Part shown: in pieces, positions 7,024-15,912 of the stretch
Position numbering within the stretch: position 1 is the first letter of the stretch
Layout: every line of letters begins with the position of its first letter
Assembly: GCA_018712555.1 (NCBI GenBank)
Contig: DVGT01000035.1
Span: 1 to 42,518, forward strand
Direction: 5' to 3'
DNA length: 42,518 nt
Source: Faecimorpha stercoravium
Lineage (GTDB): Bacteria > Bacillota > Clostridia > Lachnospirales > Bianqueaceae
Translations under genes and position numbers: made by a program
Notes under the pieces: generated by a model
The model's database searches: none
Told to the model about the DNA's origin: nothing
The model's input: only the letters and a program-made list of their open reading frames with translations

Positions 7024-8252
7024 AGCAGCACCTCCCGTAAACGCTTGGCATTTTCTTCGGGTGATTTCAGTTCGTATTCCGTATCCGGTACGGCCCAGGA
7101 ATATCCCAGCTCATAGGGAGACTTATCCTGCAGGAAACAGTCCATCAACTGTGTATAGAGTCCGTGAACATATTGTCCTGGATTATATCCCTCGCTATGA
7201 TAGACCATCTCCGCAGGAAACGGCTGAATGGGGACTTCGGCAAAGAGAGAGTTGCAGACATTGGAGAAAGGCAGTGTAGTAGCTGCATGACAGGGGATAC
7301 CGTTTTCAGGATGCCGGCAAGCTTCCATCATATCGCTCAGCTTTTCCACGGTGACATCCCGTTCTCCGACAGAATCGTAATCGATCATACTGCCGTCTTC
7401 AAAGGTGACGCGCAGATGTCCGTCTGTCTCTCCATAATCCATCAGGATCGTGGCCACTGCCTTTTCAAAGGTCATCTCGATCGTCAGATAGCGATCCCGA
7501 TCTGCGCTGTGCGTCAGGTATAGAGAATGCGTCACATCATCCTCAAAGATACACTTCACACTGCAGGTGTCAAATGTAGAAATATCCTTGGCGCGATATA
7601 GGGATGCCTTGATCCTGCTGGGCATACGAGCCGTATCCATACGATCCCCCAATAGAAATAGGCCAAAATGCAAATAATGTGCGGTCGCATTGGAAATGAT
7701 ACTATCCAGCAGCAGGGAGCCATCCGGCGCATACATATGTCCATGCCATTTACTGTAGTAGGCGTCGGAACGCATCCAGGAGATGAATGTCTTAAATGCG
7801 ACAGGTTTTCCCAGACGGCCGTCCAGAATATCCTGTTTCAGCGCCCTGACACGGCGACTAAAGGACCACTGAAAACCGACGCCCAGAAAAAGCCCTGCGT
7901 TCCTGGCTTCTTCTTCCAGCTTTGCCACATCTTCTGCAAAAACGGTAAGAGGTTTTTCGCAGAGGACATGGGAACCATGGGCCAGTGCGGTACGGATTTG
8001 CTCCATATGTACGTAGACGGGAGAGACGATACAGACAAGCTGCGCCGTATGCTCCTGATAAAACTCTTCCAGTGTATTATAGATGGGAATGCCGCGAGCC
8101 ACGATCTCGGCATAGAGAGTAGAATTGGACGCGTAGGGATCGATGATACCGACAAGATCATATCCTTCCGGATTCATATTGCCCCATAGAGCGTTCAAAT
8201 AGGTACGGGCAAAGCCCCCGGCCCCTACCATGGCTACTGTTATTTTTTCCAT
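7020..8252 (-). CDS. Gfo/Idh/MocA-type oxidoreductase
   Basis: A 410-residue dehydrogenase of the Gfo/Idh/MocA family. It shows a canonical nucleotide-binding VGAGGFART near residue 10 and the CEKPLT signature near residue 100. It is longer than most members (330-390), with an extended C-terminal part. It is the middle gene of a cupin - oxidoreductase - oxidoreductase operon and shares a 4-base overlap with the downstream gene. The pairing of two family members with a cupin suggests sugar or polyol metabolism, perhaps a two-step conversion. No transporter or kinase is present to name the substrate. Confidence 0.85.
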   Translation of the reverse strand: MEKITVAMVGAGGFARTYLNALWGNMNPEGYDLVGIIDPYASNSTLYAEIVARGIPIYNTLEEFYQEHTAQLVCIVSPVYVHMEQIRTALAHGSHVLCEKPLTVFAEDVAKLEEEARNAGLFLGVGFQWSFSRRVRALKQDILDGRLGKPVAFKTFISWMRSDAYYSKWHGHMYAPDGSLLLDSIISNATAHYLHFGLFLLGDRMDTARMPSRIKASLYRAKDISTFDTCSVKCIFEDDVTHSLYLTHSADRDRYLTIEMTFEKAVATILMDYGETDGHLRVTFEDGSMIDYDSVGERDVTVEKLSDMMEACRHPENGIPCHAATTLPFSNVCNSLFAEVPIQPFPAEMVYHSEGYNPGQYVHGLYTQLMDCFLQDKSPYELGYSWAVPDTEYELKSPEENAKRLREVLL

Positions 8253-8276
8253 TTTTGGTAACCCCCAGTGTATGTT

Positions 8277-8618
8277 TTATTCTTCTCCGACAAAATCCTT
8301 ACGCATCGGTGTGAAGGTATCAATGAGTTTTCCCTTCTGGATACAGACACATCCATGGGGAACATTCGGCTGCTTGAGCAATGTATCGCCTGCGTGGACG
8401 CGTTTGACCTCATCTCCTATGGTGAATTCAAACTCACCCTCGAGGATATGTGTCAATTGAATATGCGGATGAGAGTGCATGGCACCGACTGCACCTGTAT
8501 CGAACTCCAGATAGGCCTGCATGATCTCGTCACAGTAGGCAAGAATCTTGCGGCGTACACCGCCACCCAGGTCCTGGAATGGAATCTGATCAAAAAAGGT
8601 AAATGCGTCATTTTTCAT
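8277..8618 (-). CDS. single-domain cupin protein
   Basis: A 113-residue small beta-barrel cupin. The motif GAVGAMHSHPHIQLTHILEGEFEF carries the metal-binding His cluster and Glu, and GDTLLKQPNVPHG is the second cupin motif. The chosen start (MKNDAFTFF) has AGGAGG 11 bases upstream; a longer frame reaching 8666 would cross the -10 box and is unlikely. It is the first gene of the operon with the two oxidoreductases and may bind or isomerise a sugar-like ligand, or act as a small sensor or enzyme. Function is not further assignable. Confidence 0.82.
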   Translation of the reverse strand: MKNDAFTFFDQIPFQDLGGGVRRKILAYCDEIMQAYLEFDTGAVGAMHSHPHIQLTHILEGEFEFTIGDEVKRVHAGDTLLKQPNVPHGCVCIQKGKLIDTFTPMRKDFVGEE

Positions 8619-8657
8619 AATAGAGAATACCTCCTGGATAAAAAAATTGTTAGTTCT

Positions 8658-8686
8658 ATTATACAAGGAATGGAAAAAGGAATCAA
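8658..8686 (-). promoter_or_regulatory. promoter of the cupin-oxidoreductase operon
   Basis: On the minus strand: TTGATT (8686-8681), 17 bases, TATAAT (8663-8658). It is about 50 bases from, and divergent to, the alarmone synthetase promoter. Confidence 0.75.
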
Positions 8687-8736
8687 GTCCAGATTCGGAA
8701 AATTTCTAAGGATTCCTTAAGGTGTGACCATCTGCC

Positions 8737-8765
8737 TTGACAAGCGGTTTATTTTTGAGTAGAAT
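8737..8765 (+). promoter_or_regulatory. promoter of the relQ-like operon
   Basis: TTGACA (8737-8742), 17 bases, TAGAAT (8760-8765). This is a near-consensus sigma-A promoter, about 48 bases before the start codon of the alarmone synthetase gene. Confidence 0.8.
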
Positions 8766-8812
8766 GGGATCTGGTCAAAGGGTATATTTCTACGCAGGAG
8801 TGGAGGGACGAA

Positions 8813-9553
8813 ATGGAACGAAATCAATTACAGAGCTTTTTCTTGACACTGCCGAATGTGACGCAGGATACTGAGCATCTATTTGATCGAATCAGTCAGT
8901 TTCAGGAGATTATGATGATGTATAGTTGCGCGGCACGAGAGATGCGGACAAAACTAGAAGTCCTGAATGATGATTTTTCTGTGCGCTATCGTAGAAATCC
9001 GATAGAGATTATAAAAACAAGGATCAAGACGCCCGGGAGTCTGTTTCAGAAAATTATGAAGAGAGGGCTGGAAGTCAGCGAACATACTCTTTTGAATGAG
9101 ATTCATGATATTGCCGGCGTGCGTGTGATTTGTTCATTTATTGATGATATTTATGAAGTGGCCAGGCTTCTGGTGGGCCAGGATGATGTGACACTGCTGG
9201 AAACAAAAGATTATATTCGGCATCCAAAACCCAATGGATATCGGAGTTTACATTTGATTCTGCAGATTCCGGTTTTTTTCGCGGACCGCAAACAGAAGAT
9301 GACCGTAGAAGTGCAGATTCGCACACTGGCGATGGATTTCTGGGCCAGTCTGGATCATGAGCTGCATTATAAGCATGAAGAAGGCTCTGAATTACAGGAT
9401 GTGGAGGAAGAATTACGACAATGTGCGGATGTCATTGCGAGAACGGATGAACGAATGCAGAATATCCGTAAGCGAATCTATGGAGAAGCTACGTGGGAAA
9501 AGAAACAGGAGGTAGAAGATGGAGTTTGTGATTCGGAAAGCGACGGAGAATGA
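8813..9553 (+). CDS. relQ: small alarmone synthetase, RelQ-like (p)ppGpp synthase
   Basis: A 246-residue GTP pyrophosphokinase of the RelA/SpoT synthetase fold, making (p)ppGpp in the cytoplasm. It has only the synthetase domain: no HD hydrolase, TGS or ACT parts, as in small alarmone synthetases (RelQ/YjbM type). Recognisable stretches are HDIAGVRVICSFIDDIY, HPKPNGYRSLHLIL and EVQIRTLAMDFWASLDHELHYK. The last ~35 residues overlap the next gene and are acidic. The start follows GGAGGGACGAA. The gene heads a run of four genes with overlapping ends (acetyltransferase, response regulator, sensor kinase). RelP versus RelQ cannot be decided firmly by eye. Confidence 0.88.
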   Translation: MERNQLQSFFLTLPNVTQDTEHLFDRISQFQEIMMMYSCAAREMRTKLEVLNDDFSVRYRRNPIEIIKTRIKTPGSLFQKIMKRGLEVSEHTLLNEIHDIAGVRVICSFIDDIYEVARLLVGQDDVTLLETKDYIRHPKPNGYRSLHLILQIPVFFADRKQKMTVEVQIRTLAMDFWASLDHELHYKHEEGSELQDVEEELRQCADVIARTDERMQNIRKRIYGEATWEKKQEVEDGVCDSESDGE

Positions 9554-10001
9554 GCTTCCGTTGGTGCTGCAGTTTATACGGGAGATTGCAGAATATGAGA
9601 AGATGTCAGATCAGGTGGTTGCGACGGAAGAGCTACTGCGTGAGTGGCTGTTTGAGAAGAAGATTGGAGAGGTTCTGATCGGTTCCCAAGATGGCGTCGA
9701 TGCCGGATTTGCGCTGTATTTTCATAACTTTTCTACATTTATGGGCAGAGCTGGTCTATATCTGGAGGATATTTACGTGCGTCCCGAATTTCGGGGACAG
9801 GGACTGGGAACGCAGTTTTTTCGGAAACTGGCGCAGATTGCCGTGGAGCGCGGTTGTGGACGTATGGAGTGGAGCTGCCTGGACTGGAATGAACCGAGCA
9901 TTGCCTTTTATCGAGCCATGGGAGCCGTTCCCATGAGCGATTGGACGGTCTACCGACTTACGGGGTCTACGTTGGAGGCATTGGGGAAGAGCGATGTATA
10001 A
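9519..10001 (+). CDS. GNAT acetyltransferase, diamine-acetyltransferase-like
   Basis: A 160-residue acetyl-CoA-dependent N-acetyltransferase. The GNAT core is complete: LYLEDIYVRPEFRGQGLGTQ contains the acetyl-CoA-binding RGQGLG, followed by GCGRMEWSCLDWNEPSIAFY near the end. This layout resembles spermidine/spermine or thialysine acetyltransferases, but the acceptor is unproven. The start is set by AGGAGG 6-7 bases upstream and lies 35 bases inside the relQ-like gene; its end overlaps the response regulator by 8 bases. Translation of the whole string is therefore likely coupled. Confidence 0.85.
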   Translation: MEFVIRKATENELPLVLQFIREIAEYEKMSDQVVATEELLREWLFEKKIGEVLIGSQDGVDAGFALYFHNFSTFMGRAGLYLEDIYVRPEFRGQGLGTQFFRKLAQIAVERGCGRMEWSCLDWNEPSIAFYRAMGAVPMSDWTVYRLTGSTLEALGKSDV

Positions 10002-10665
10002 GATACTCATTGTGGAGGATGATGAGACCATCGCATCAACGGTGGAGAAACGAATCTCGGCTTGGGGATACGAAGCCAGGCGGGTTTCGGACTTTCGAAA
10101 TGTGATCAGCGAATTTGCTGCGTTTGATCCGCAGCTTGTGTTATTAGATGTGATGCTGCCTTTCTATAACGGGTATCATTGGTGCAACGAGATCCGAAAA
10201 ATCTCCAAGGTTCCGGTCATTTTCCTTTCTTCCGCGGCGGATAATATGAATATTGTGATGGCTATGAATATGGGGGGAGACGATTTCGTGTCGAAACCCT
10301 TTGATCTGGATGTGCTGATTGCTAAGATCCAGGCGGTACTGCGGAGAACCTATGATTTTAATGGACAAACCGGCCTCTTGGAACATCGCGGCGCTATTTT
10401 ATCCATGTCCGATGCGGTGCTGACATATCAGGGAGAACGAGTGAATCTCACCAAAAATGAGTATCGGATTCTGCTGACTCTCATGGAAAATAAAGGAAAG
10501 ATTGTCAACAGGGATTTGTTGATGACCAAGCTATGGGAAACAGACAGTTTTGTGGATGAGAATACACTGACGGTCAATGTGACCAGGCTGAGAAAGAAAC
10601 TGGCAGAAGCCGGATTAGAGAACTATATCATAACGAAAAAAGGTATAGGATATATGGTGGAATAG
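9994..10665 (+). CDS. OmpR-family response regulator, BceR-like
   Basis: A 223-residue DNA-binding regulator. The receiver domain (1-115) has the acidic pocket Glu8-Asp9-Asp10, phosphoacceptor Asp52 in LLDVMLP and Lys101 in SKPF. The C-terminal winged helix (about 128-223) ends in the typical TVNVTRLRKKL and GIGYMVE. Sensor kinase and ABC transporter genes of the bacitracin/antimicrobial-peptide type follow, which points to BceR-like control of the transporter. The probable operators are the CTTAC-N6-GTAAG dyads at 11674 and 18902. It overlaps the acetyltransferase gene by 8 bases. Confidence 0.9.
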   Translation: MYKILIVEDDETIASTVEKRISAWGYEARRVSDFRNVISEFAAFDPQLVLLDVMLPFYNGYHWCNEIRKISKVPVIFLSSAADNMNIVMAMNMGGDDFVSKPFDLDVLIAKIQAVLRRTYDFNGQTGLLEHRGAILSMSDAVLTYQGERVNLTKNEYRILLTLMENKGKIVNRDLLMTKLWETDSFVDENTLTVNVTRLRKKLAEAGLENYIITKKGIGYMVE

Positions 10666-10666
10666 G

Positions 10667-11668
10667 ATGAATAGGAACTGGATCATATCATATATTCGGC
10701 AGCATCGCTATGGAATCTTTTGTTTCTTTATCTTCTGCATTTTGTGCGGGATTATTTTTTATTTATACCATCTAGAAGTGGAAGCGGTTCTGTATGCGGG
10801 AATTTTATGTGCATGCATTGGCATTTGCTTCCTGGGGAAGGATTATACCGTTTATTTGCGCCGGCATCGCCAACTGACAAGGATGGCAGAGAAATTTTTA
10901 GTAGGGTTGGAAGATCTGCCATCCCCGGAAAACATTATTGAAGAAGATTATCAAAGACTCCTGCTGCAGGGATTAGAAGTACAGCGAAGTCAAACGCTGA
11001 AACAGGATGCACAGCGTGCTGAGATGATGGAATATTACACATTGTGGGTGCATCAGATCAAGACACCGATCGCGGCCATGCGCCTGATTCTTCAGGAGTC
11101 AGAGGCACAGGAAAGGTCGGAACTCACGGCAGAACTTTTTAAGATCGAACAGTATGTGGAAATGGTGTTATCGTATCTGCGGCTGGAGAGTCCGTCTTCG
11201 GATCTGGTGCTTCGCCGGCAGCCGCTTCTTCCGATTGTTAAGCAGGCGGTACGAAAGTACGCGCCGTTATTCATTCGCAAGAAGCTGGCGCTGGCATTGG
11301 ACGTGGATGAAGATTGTATGGTTCTTACCGATGAAAAATGGCTGGCGTTTGTGATTGAGCAGATCCTGTCCAATGCGTTGAAATATACGTCTTCCGGCAG
11401 CATCCATATCTATATGGAACAGCCCCTTACGCTTGTCATTGAGGATACGGGAATGGGAATTGCTGCGGAAGATCTGCCTCGGCTTTTCGAGAAAGGGTTT
11501 ACGGGATATAATGGACGGGAGGATAAGCGGGCAACGGGACTGGGGCTCTATCTGAGCCGCAGAATATTGCAGAGGCTGGGACATATGATTTCTCTGGATT
11601 CACAGGAGGGAAAAGGAACACAAGTCAAGATAGACCTGGATATGGCACAGATTCGGACAAGGGAGTAG
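10667..11668 (+). CDS. intramembrane-sensing histidine kinase, BceS-like
   Basis: A 333-residue sensor kinase with two closely spaced membrane helices (about 15-34 and 38-56) and almost no external loop, the hallmark of BceS-type kinases that sense through their partner transporter. The dimerisation/phosphotransfer motif is WVHQIKTP with His129. The ATPase domain shows EQILSNALKY (N box), IEDTGMGI and GLGLYLS (G boxes). It starts one base after the response-regulator stop, and the transporter it should monitor follows 111 bases downstream. Confidence 0.9.
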   Translation: MNRNWIISYIRQHRYGIFCFFIFCILCGIIFYLYHLEVEAVLYAGILCACIGICFLGKDYTVYLRRHRQLTRMAEKFLVGLEDLPSPENIIEEDYQRLLLQGLEVQRSQTLKQDAQRAEMMEYYTLWVHQIKTPIAAMRLILQESEAQERSELTAELFKIEQYVEMVLSYLRLESPSSDLVLRRQPLLPIVKQAVRKYAPLFIRKKLALALDVDEDCMVLTDEKWLAFVIEQILSNALKYTSSGSIHIYMEQPLTLVIEDTGMGIAAEDLPRLFEKGFTGYNGREDKRATGLGLYLSRRILQRLGHMISLDSQEGKGTQVKIDLDMAQIRTRE

Positions 11669-11673
11669 AGAAT

Positions 11674-11747
11674 CTTACAAAAGGGTAAGGTTCAGAAAGG
11701 GAATGTAAGCCGAAACGATGGATGACTTTTTGTTCTTTGCTTATAAT
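11674..11747 (+). promoter_or_regulatory. BceR-type operator and promoter of the bceAB-like genes
   Basis: A perfect dyad CTTACAAAAGGGTAAG (11674-11689) is followed 20 bases on by another GTAAG (11705-11709), then CGATGG and TATAAT (11742-11747). No good -35 box lies 17 bases upstream of the -10, as expected for an activator-dependent promoter. The same arrangement is found at 18902-18977 before the second permease, which makes a shared response regulator likely. Confidence 0.75.
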
Positions 11748-11779
11748 GAAATCTGTAATTCATAATGAAGGAGGAATTC

Positions 11780-12550
11780 ATGATGTCGATGTTGGAAGTG
11801 CATCATCTTAAGAAAATATATACCACCCGTTTCGGAGGGAACCGCGTACAGGCCCTATCCGACGTGAATTTTTCTGTAGAACAGGGAGAATACGTTGCGA
11901 TTATGGGAGAATCAGGATCCGGTAAGACGACGCTGCTCAATATTTTGGCGGCGCTCGATAAGCCGACAGGCGGTGAGGTGCTTTTAAATGGGAAAAGTTT
12001 GACTGGGATCCGGGAGAAAGAGATTTCTGCATTTCGCCGTGAGCATCTGGGGTTTGTCTTCCAGGATTTCAATTTGTTGGATACTTTTTCTATACAGGAT
12101 AATATTTTTCTGCCATTGGTTCTGTCCGGCAAGAATTATAAAGAGATGAAGAGTCGGCTGACTCCGATTGCCAAGCAGCTGGGGATCGAAGAGATCCTGA
12201 ATAAGTTTCCCTATGAAGTGTCCGGCGGGCAGAAACAGCGTACGGCGGTGGCCAGAGCCCTGATCACAAAGCCGGAACTCATTCTTGCGGATGAACCCAC
12301 AGGAGCCTTGGACTCCCGATCTTCGGACAGCCTGTTGCATTTGTTTGGGGAGATCAATCAGAAAGGTCAGACGATTCTGATGGTGACTCATAGTACCAAA
12401 GCAGCTAGCAGCGCCAGACGAGTGCTGTTTATCAAAGATGGCGAGGTATTTCATCAACTGTATCGAGCAGATAATACAGAAGAACAGATGTATCAGAAAA
12501 TCTCAGATACGTTGACGATGATCGCAACTGGTGGTATGCGTCATGAATAG
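11780..12550 (+). CDS. ABC transporter ATP-binding protein, BceA-like
   Basis: A ~256-residue ATPase of the LolD/BceA group that energises the adjacent FtsX-type permease at the membrane. Walker A is GESGSGKT (43-50). The signature is VSGGQKQR, Walker B LILADEPTGAL, and the switch histidine lies in MVTHS. Two adjacent ATGs (11780, 11783) fit the GGAGG at 11770; the ATG at 11765 lies before that site and is unlikely. The end overlaps the permease start by 8 bases. It probably serves in resistance to cell-wall-active peptides and in signalling to the BceS-like kinase. Confidence 0.9.
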   Translation: MMSMLEVHHLKKIYTTRFGGNRVQALSDVNFSVEQGEYVAIMGESGSGKTTLLNILAALDKPTGGEVLLNGKSLTGIREKEISAFRREHLGFVFQDFNLLDTFSIQDNIFLPLVLSGKNYKEMKSRLTPIAKQLGIEEILNKFPYEVSGGQKQRTAVARALITKPELILADEPTGALDSRSSDSLLHLFGEINQKGQTILMVTHSTKAASSARRVLFIKDGEVFHQLYRADNTEEQMYQKISDTLTMIATGGMRHE

Positions 12551-14531
12551 AAGCTTCTATTGGAAGCTCGCGGCTATCAGCCTGCAAAAGAATGGAAAGA
12601 CCTATTTCCCGTATATTCTGACCTGCATTTTGACTGTGGCGATGTATTATCTGATTCTGTCTCTCGCAGGAAATCCAGGGATTTATGACCTTGTGGGAGG
12701 TAGTATTATCGCTTCTACGCTAAACATGGGATGTTTTGTGACCGCGGTTTTTGCGGTCATTTTCCTGTTTTATACCCATAGCTTTCTGATCAAGCAGCGT
12801 AAGAAAGAAATGGGTCTCTATAATATTCTGGGAATGGAGAAGCGGCATTTGGGATATATCTTGGCCTGTGAGACCTTATACATCCTGGGAATCAGTCTGG
12901 CGGCAGGACTGGGGATCGGTTTGCTCATGGACAAGCTGTTGTTCTTGATTCTGCTGAAAATGTTTGATGGGACGGTGACACTGGGCTTTCAGATTCATCG
13001 GGAAGTCCTCGGATCCGTTATCATGCTGTTCGTTTGTATTTTTGCAGCGATCTTCCTCAATAGTCTTCGACAGATTCATCTGACAAAACCGATTGAGTTA
13101 TTGCATAGTGCGGATATGGGAGAGCGAGAGCCTAAAATCAAATGGTTTATGTCCCTTGCTGGAATCATTTGTTTAGGAAGTGGGTACACCATCGCCCTCA
13201 CAACAATCAATCCGATGGAAGCCATCATGCTGTTTTTCTTTGCGGTGATTCTGGTGATTATCGGAACGTATTGCCTTTTCGTCGCTGGCAGTATCACGAT
13301 TCTTAAGATGCTGCGCATGAATCGTCGATTTTACTATCATCCCAGGCATTTCATCGCAGTATCGGGCATGATCCACAGGATGAAGCAAAATGCGGTGGGA
13401 CTCGCGAATATCTGTATTCTTTCTACGATGGTGCTGGTGATGTTTTCCTCAACAATGTGCATGTACCTGGGGAGTCAGGATGCGATACGGAGGAATTGTC
13501 CACATACGATCGTGGTACAGGCAGAAGGCATTCAGGAAGAACTTCCACAGAAAATGGAGGCCATTCTGCAGGAGAATCAGATAGAGAGGGAATCGGCAGT
13601 CTGGTATCGTTATTTGGATTACACAGCATACCGTAAAGGCAATGTGTTGATTACAGATCCATCACAGGATGCTTCGGGCAGCATTATATGCGGTATCATC
13701 GCGATTGCACTCGAGGATTATAACCGGTGTCAGAATACGCAGTATACTTTGGATCAGCATGAGGTTATCCTGATGACAGATTATGCGGAGTATCCAGGGG
13801 ATACATTGTGGCTTGCTGGAGAAGAATATAAGATTAAGCAGGTGGAAGAGGCAAAGTCTGCCCGTTTTGTGATGCGTTCACAAACCATCGTAGGAGGGTA
13901 TATTTTGGTTGTTCCCGATATGGCGACACTGTTTCGACTGGATGGGGCACAGCGTCTGGAATATGGTACAGAGTATTCTTCGCAATTAGAAACATATTAT
14001 GGTGTCGATGTTGTGCTGAGTGAGGAAGAACAAATCCAGTTGAGAGCCGAGGTGCAGGCGACTCTTCCGGCAGACTATCAATCTTCGGTTTCTCTCCAAT
14101 TTGAGGAGGAAGATACCGTAATGGGATTGTATGGAGGATTATTTTTTATTGGTGTGTTCCTCAGTATTTTATTTTTGATAGCGACCATCTTGATCATCTA
14201 CTATAAACAGATGTCGGAGGGATATGAGGATCGGCAGCGTTTTGAGATCCTGCAGAAGGTGGGAATGACGCGAAAAGAGATTCGAGGAACGATTCGCTCC
14301 CAGGTATTTGGCGTCTTTTATCTGCCCCTCCTTGTGGCGGGAGTTCACATCGTATTTGCGTTTCCGTTTATCGCTAGAATTTTGCAGGCGTTATCTATGC
14401 CAAACACGGGACTCTTTGCTCTTTGCACAGGAGGATGTTTTCTGGTATTTGCGATATTTTATGCAGTAATCTATAATCAGACGGCCAAGACATATTATCG
14501 TATTGTGGCACCCGAAAAGCGGTATTTCTGA
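12543..14531 (+). CDS. BceB-like ABC permease
   Basis: A 662-residue membrane protein with the BceB layout: about ten membrane helices and a large extracytoplasmic domain (roughly residues 310-530) between helices 7 and 8, used for peptide sensing. FtsX-like blocks are seen at residues 55-180 (LFYTHSFLIKQRKKEMGLYN) and in the last 130 residues (IIYYKQMSEGYEDRQRFEI). The start MNRSFYW overlaps the ATPase gene. It is homologous along its length to the permease at 19008. Together with the ATPase and kinase it should form a peptide-detoxification module. The substrate is unknown. Confidence 0.9.
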   Translation: MNRSFYWKLAAISLQKNGKTYFPYILTCILTVAMYYLILSLAGNPGIYDLVGGSIIASTLNMGCFVTAVFAVIFLFYTHSFLIKQRKKEMGLYNILGMEKRHLGYILACETLYILGISLAAGLGIGLLMDKLLFLILLKMFDGTVTLGFQIHREVLGSVIMLFVCIFAAIFLNSLRQIHLTKPIELLHSADMGEREPKIKWFMSLAGIICLGSGYTIALTTINPMEAIMLFFFAVILVIIGTYCLFVAGSITILKMLRMNRRFYYHPRHFIAVSGMIHRMKQNAVGLANICILSTMVLVMFSSTMCMYLGSQDAIRRNCPHTIVVQAEGIQEELPQKMEAILQENQIERESAVWYRYLDYTAYRKGNVLITDPSQDASGSIICGIIAIALEDYNRCQNTQYTLDQHEVILMTDYAEYPGDTLWLAGEEYKIKQVEEAKSARFVMRSQTIVGGYILVVPDMATLFRLDGAQRLEYGTEYSSQLETYYGVDVVLSEEEQIQLRAEVQATLPADYQSSVSLQFEEEDTVMGLYGGLFFIGVFLSILFLIATILIIYYKQMSEGYEDRQRFEILQKVGMTRKEIRGTIRSQVFGVFYLPLLVAGVHIVFAFPFIARILQALSMPNTGLFALCTGGCFLVFAIFYAVIYNQTAKTYYRIVAPEKRYF

Positions 14532-14551
14532 GGAAGGACCGCTTTTTGTTT
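14515..14551 (+). terminator. terminator at the end of the bceAB-like operon
   Basis: AAAAGCGGT (14515-14523) pairs with ACCGCTTTT (14538-14546), followed by TGTTTTGG. The stop codon lies in the loop, so the terminator overlaps the end of the permease gene. Confidence 0.75.
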
Positions 14552-14656
14552 TGGAAACATAAAATACAAATGGGACTTTAACATTTCCTTAACACTCCAA
14601 TGATAGTATAGGAGACGTGGCTGGATATTGGATAAAATGGGCTGGGAGGTGAGGAG

Positions 14657-15402
14657 ATGTGGAAACGGATACTGCGGAAAATTTTCGTCTTGCCGCCTGT
14701 ACTAACGATACTGATAGCGATTCCATCCTTTGTGCTCGTTTTCATTGTGCTGGCAAGAAACGAGCATTCTGTTCTGGCTTATGTATCGTATATCCTATCT
14801 GCCTATTCCTTGATTATATCTATAACAGGAGGACAACAAGTCATACAGGCGATACAGAAGAAAGGGAAGAACCTGCCACTGATCCATCGGATTCAAGAGC
14901 ATCCGATGGGCAGCCGACTATTTGGGGATGCCGTTTTTCGATCAGAAATCACGCTTCATGGCGGTTTTGTGATCAATCTGTTATATGTGGCCTTAAACTC
15001 ATGGTTTGGAATCTGGTATCGATCTGCCTGGTTCAGTTCGTTGGCTATATACTATAGTTTGCTTTCGATTATGCGCGCGGTGCTGGTCCGTTATGTGCAT
15101 AAAAAGCCGCTGGGGGAAGATCTGCGGGCGGAGTTGATACGATCATCAATGTGGTTCGATATCGAAAATATGGCAGCCCTATCTTATCGGCGGCCAAGGT
15201 TGTCAGTTTGACTTCCGCGCTGGTATCCATGCTTTCGTTGGAGACGGCGATGTTATCTCAGTTTGGACAGCACCAAGAAGAGTTTCGCAGGATGATGCTG
15301 TCCATATCAGGCGGCGGCGTCTGCGTGATAGTGCTGGGAATGGCGATTGGAATGATAGTCCAGTCAACGCGGCAGATCAAAAAAATATCCAATCGGGAAT
15401 GA
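14657..15402 (+). pseudogene. decayed multi-spanning membrane protein gene (internal deletion and frameshift)
   Basis: Two open frames together resemble one conserved Clostridia membrane protein. The first (14657-15211) has helices near residues 12-31 and 38-57, then PMGSRLFGDAVFRSEIT and helices to GEDLRAE. The second, in another frame (about 15130-15402), gives INVVRYRKYGSPILSAAKVVSL and ends GMAIGMIVQSTRQIKKISNRE. From memory of the family, about 50 residues with two helices normally lie between these parts. Their loss near 15130-15142 also shifts the frame, so the first frame ends in an out-of-frame tail (SSMWFDIENMAALSYRRPRLSV at most). An assembly error is the alternative. It sits between the bceAB-like genes and a small membrane gene. 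Confidence 0.7.
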
Positions 15403-15418
15403 GATGGGGGAGAGAAGT

Positions 15419-15802
15419 ATGGAAGAAAAAAAACAGGTATTTGAATACAATTACTCTGCAAAGCAGCAGGAGGAAGTTAGGCGCATTCGCGAGAAATATG
15501 TGCCGAAAGAAGAATCCAAGTTGGAACAGCTGAAAAAATTGGATGCGCACGCCACGAGATCGGGGACGATTGCCTCCGTTACATTGGGTGTGATCAGCAC
15601 GTTGATTCTGGGTGTGGGCATGTGCTGTACGATGATCTGGGCGGATGGATGGTTTATTCCGGGTATTATCATAGGATGCATCGGCATGGTGGGGATCTTT
15701 TTGGCCTATCCGTTGTATAAGAAAATGGTGAAGCAATCGAGAGAAAAACTGGCGCCAGAGATCCTGCGACTGACGGATGAATTATTACAACAGGACGAGT
15801 AG
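15419..15802 (+). CDS. small membrane protein of unknown function
   Basis: A 127-residue protein with a charged N-terminal third (EYNYSAKQQEEVRRIREKY), two membrane helices (about 53-75 and 81-103) and a cytoplasmic tail rich in Lys and Glu. The start chosen follows GGGGGAGAG; an ATG at 15404 precedes that site. Similar proteins are common near BceAB-type modules in gut Clostridia, and the name 'dihydropteridine reductase' sometimes attached to them has no visible support. It follows the broken membrane gene by 16 bases. The function is unknown. Confidence 0.75.
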   Translation: MEEKKQVFEYNYSAKQQEEVRRIREKYVPKEESKLEQLKKLDAHATRSGTIASVTLGVISTLILGVGMCCTMIWADGWFIPGIIIGCIGMVGIFLAYPLYKKMVKQSREKLAPEILRLTDELLQQDE

Positions 15803-15825
15803 TATTCGGAATGTGGAAATAAATG

Positions 15826-15849
15826 TAAAAAAGAGCTGCCAAGCAGCTC
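15826..15849 (-). terminator. terminator downstream of tRNA-Gly
   Basis: On the minus strand the arms GAGCTGCTT and GGCAGCTC (15833-15849) are followed by TTTTTT. It ends the tRNA-Gly transcript and faces the plus-strand small membrane gene. Confidence 0.8.
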
Positions 15850-15912
15850 CTTGAGGATACAATGTAACGATAATAGGGACGAATATTGCTCTAATGAATG
15901 ATAATAAAAAAG

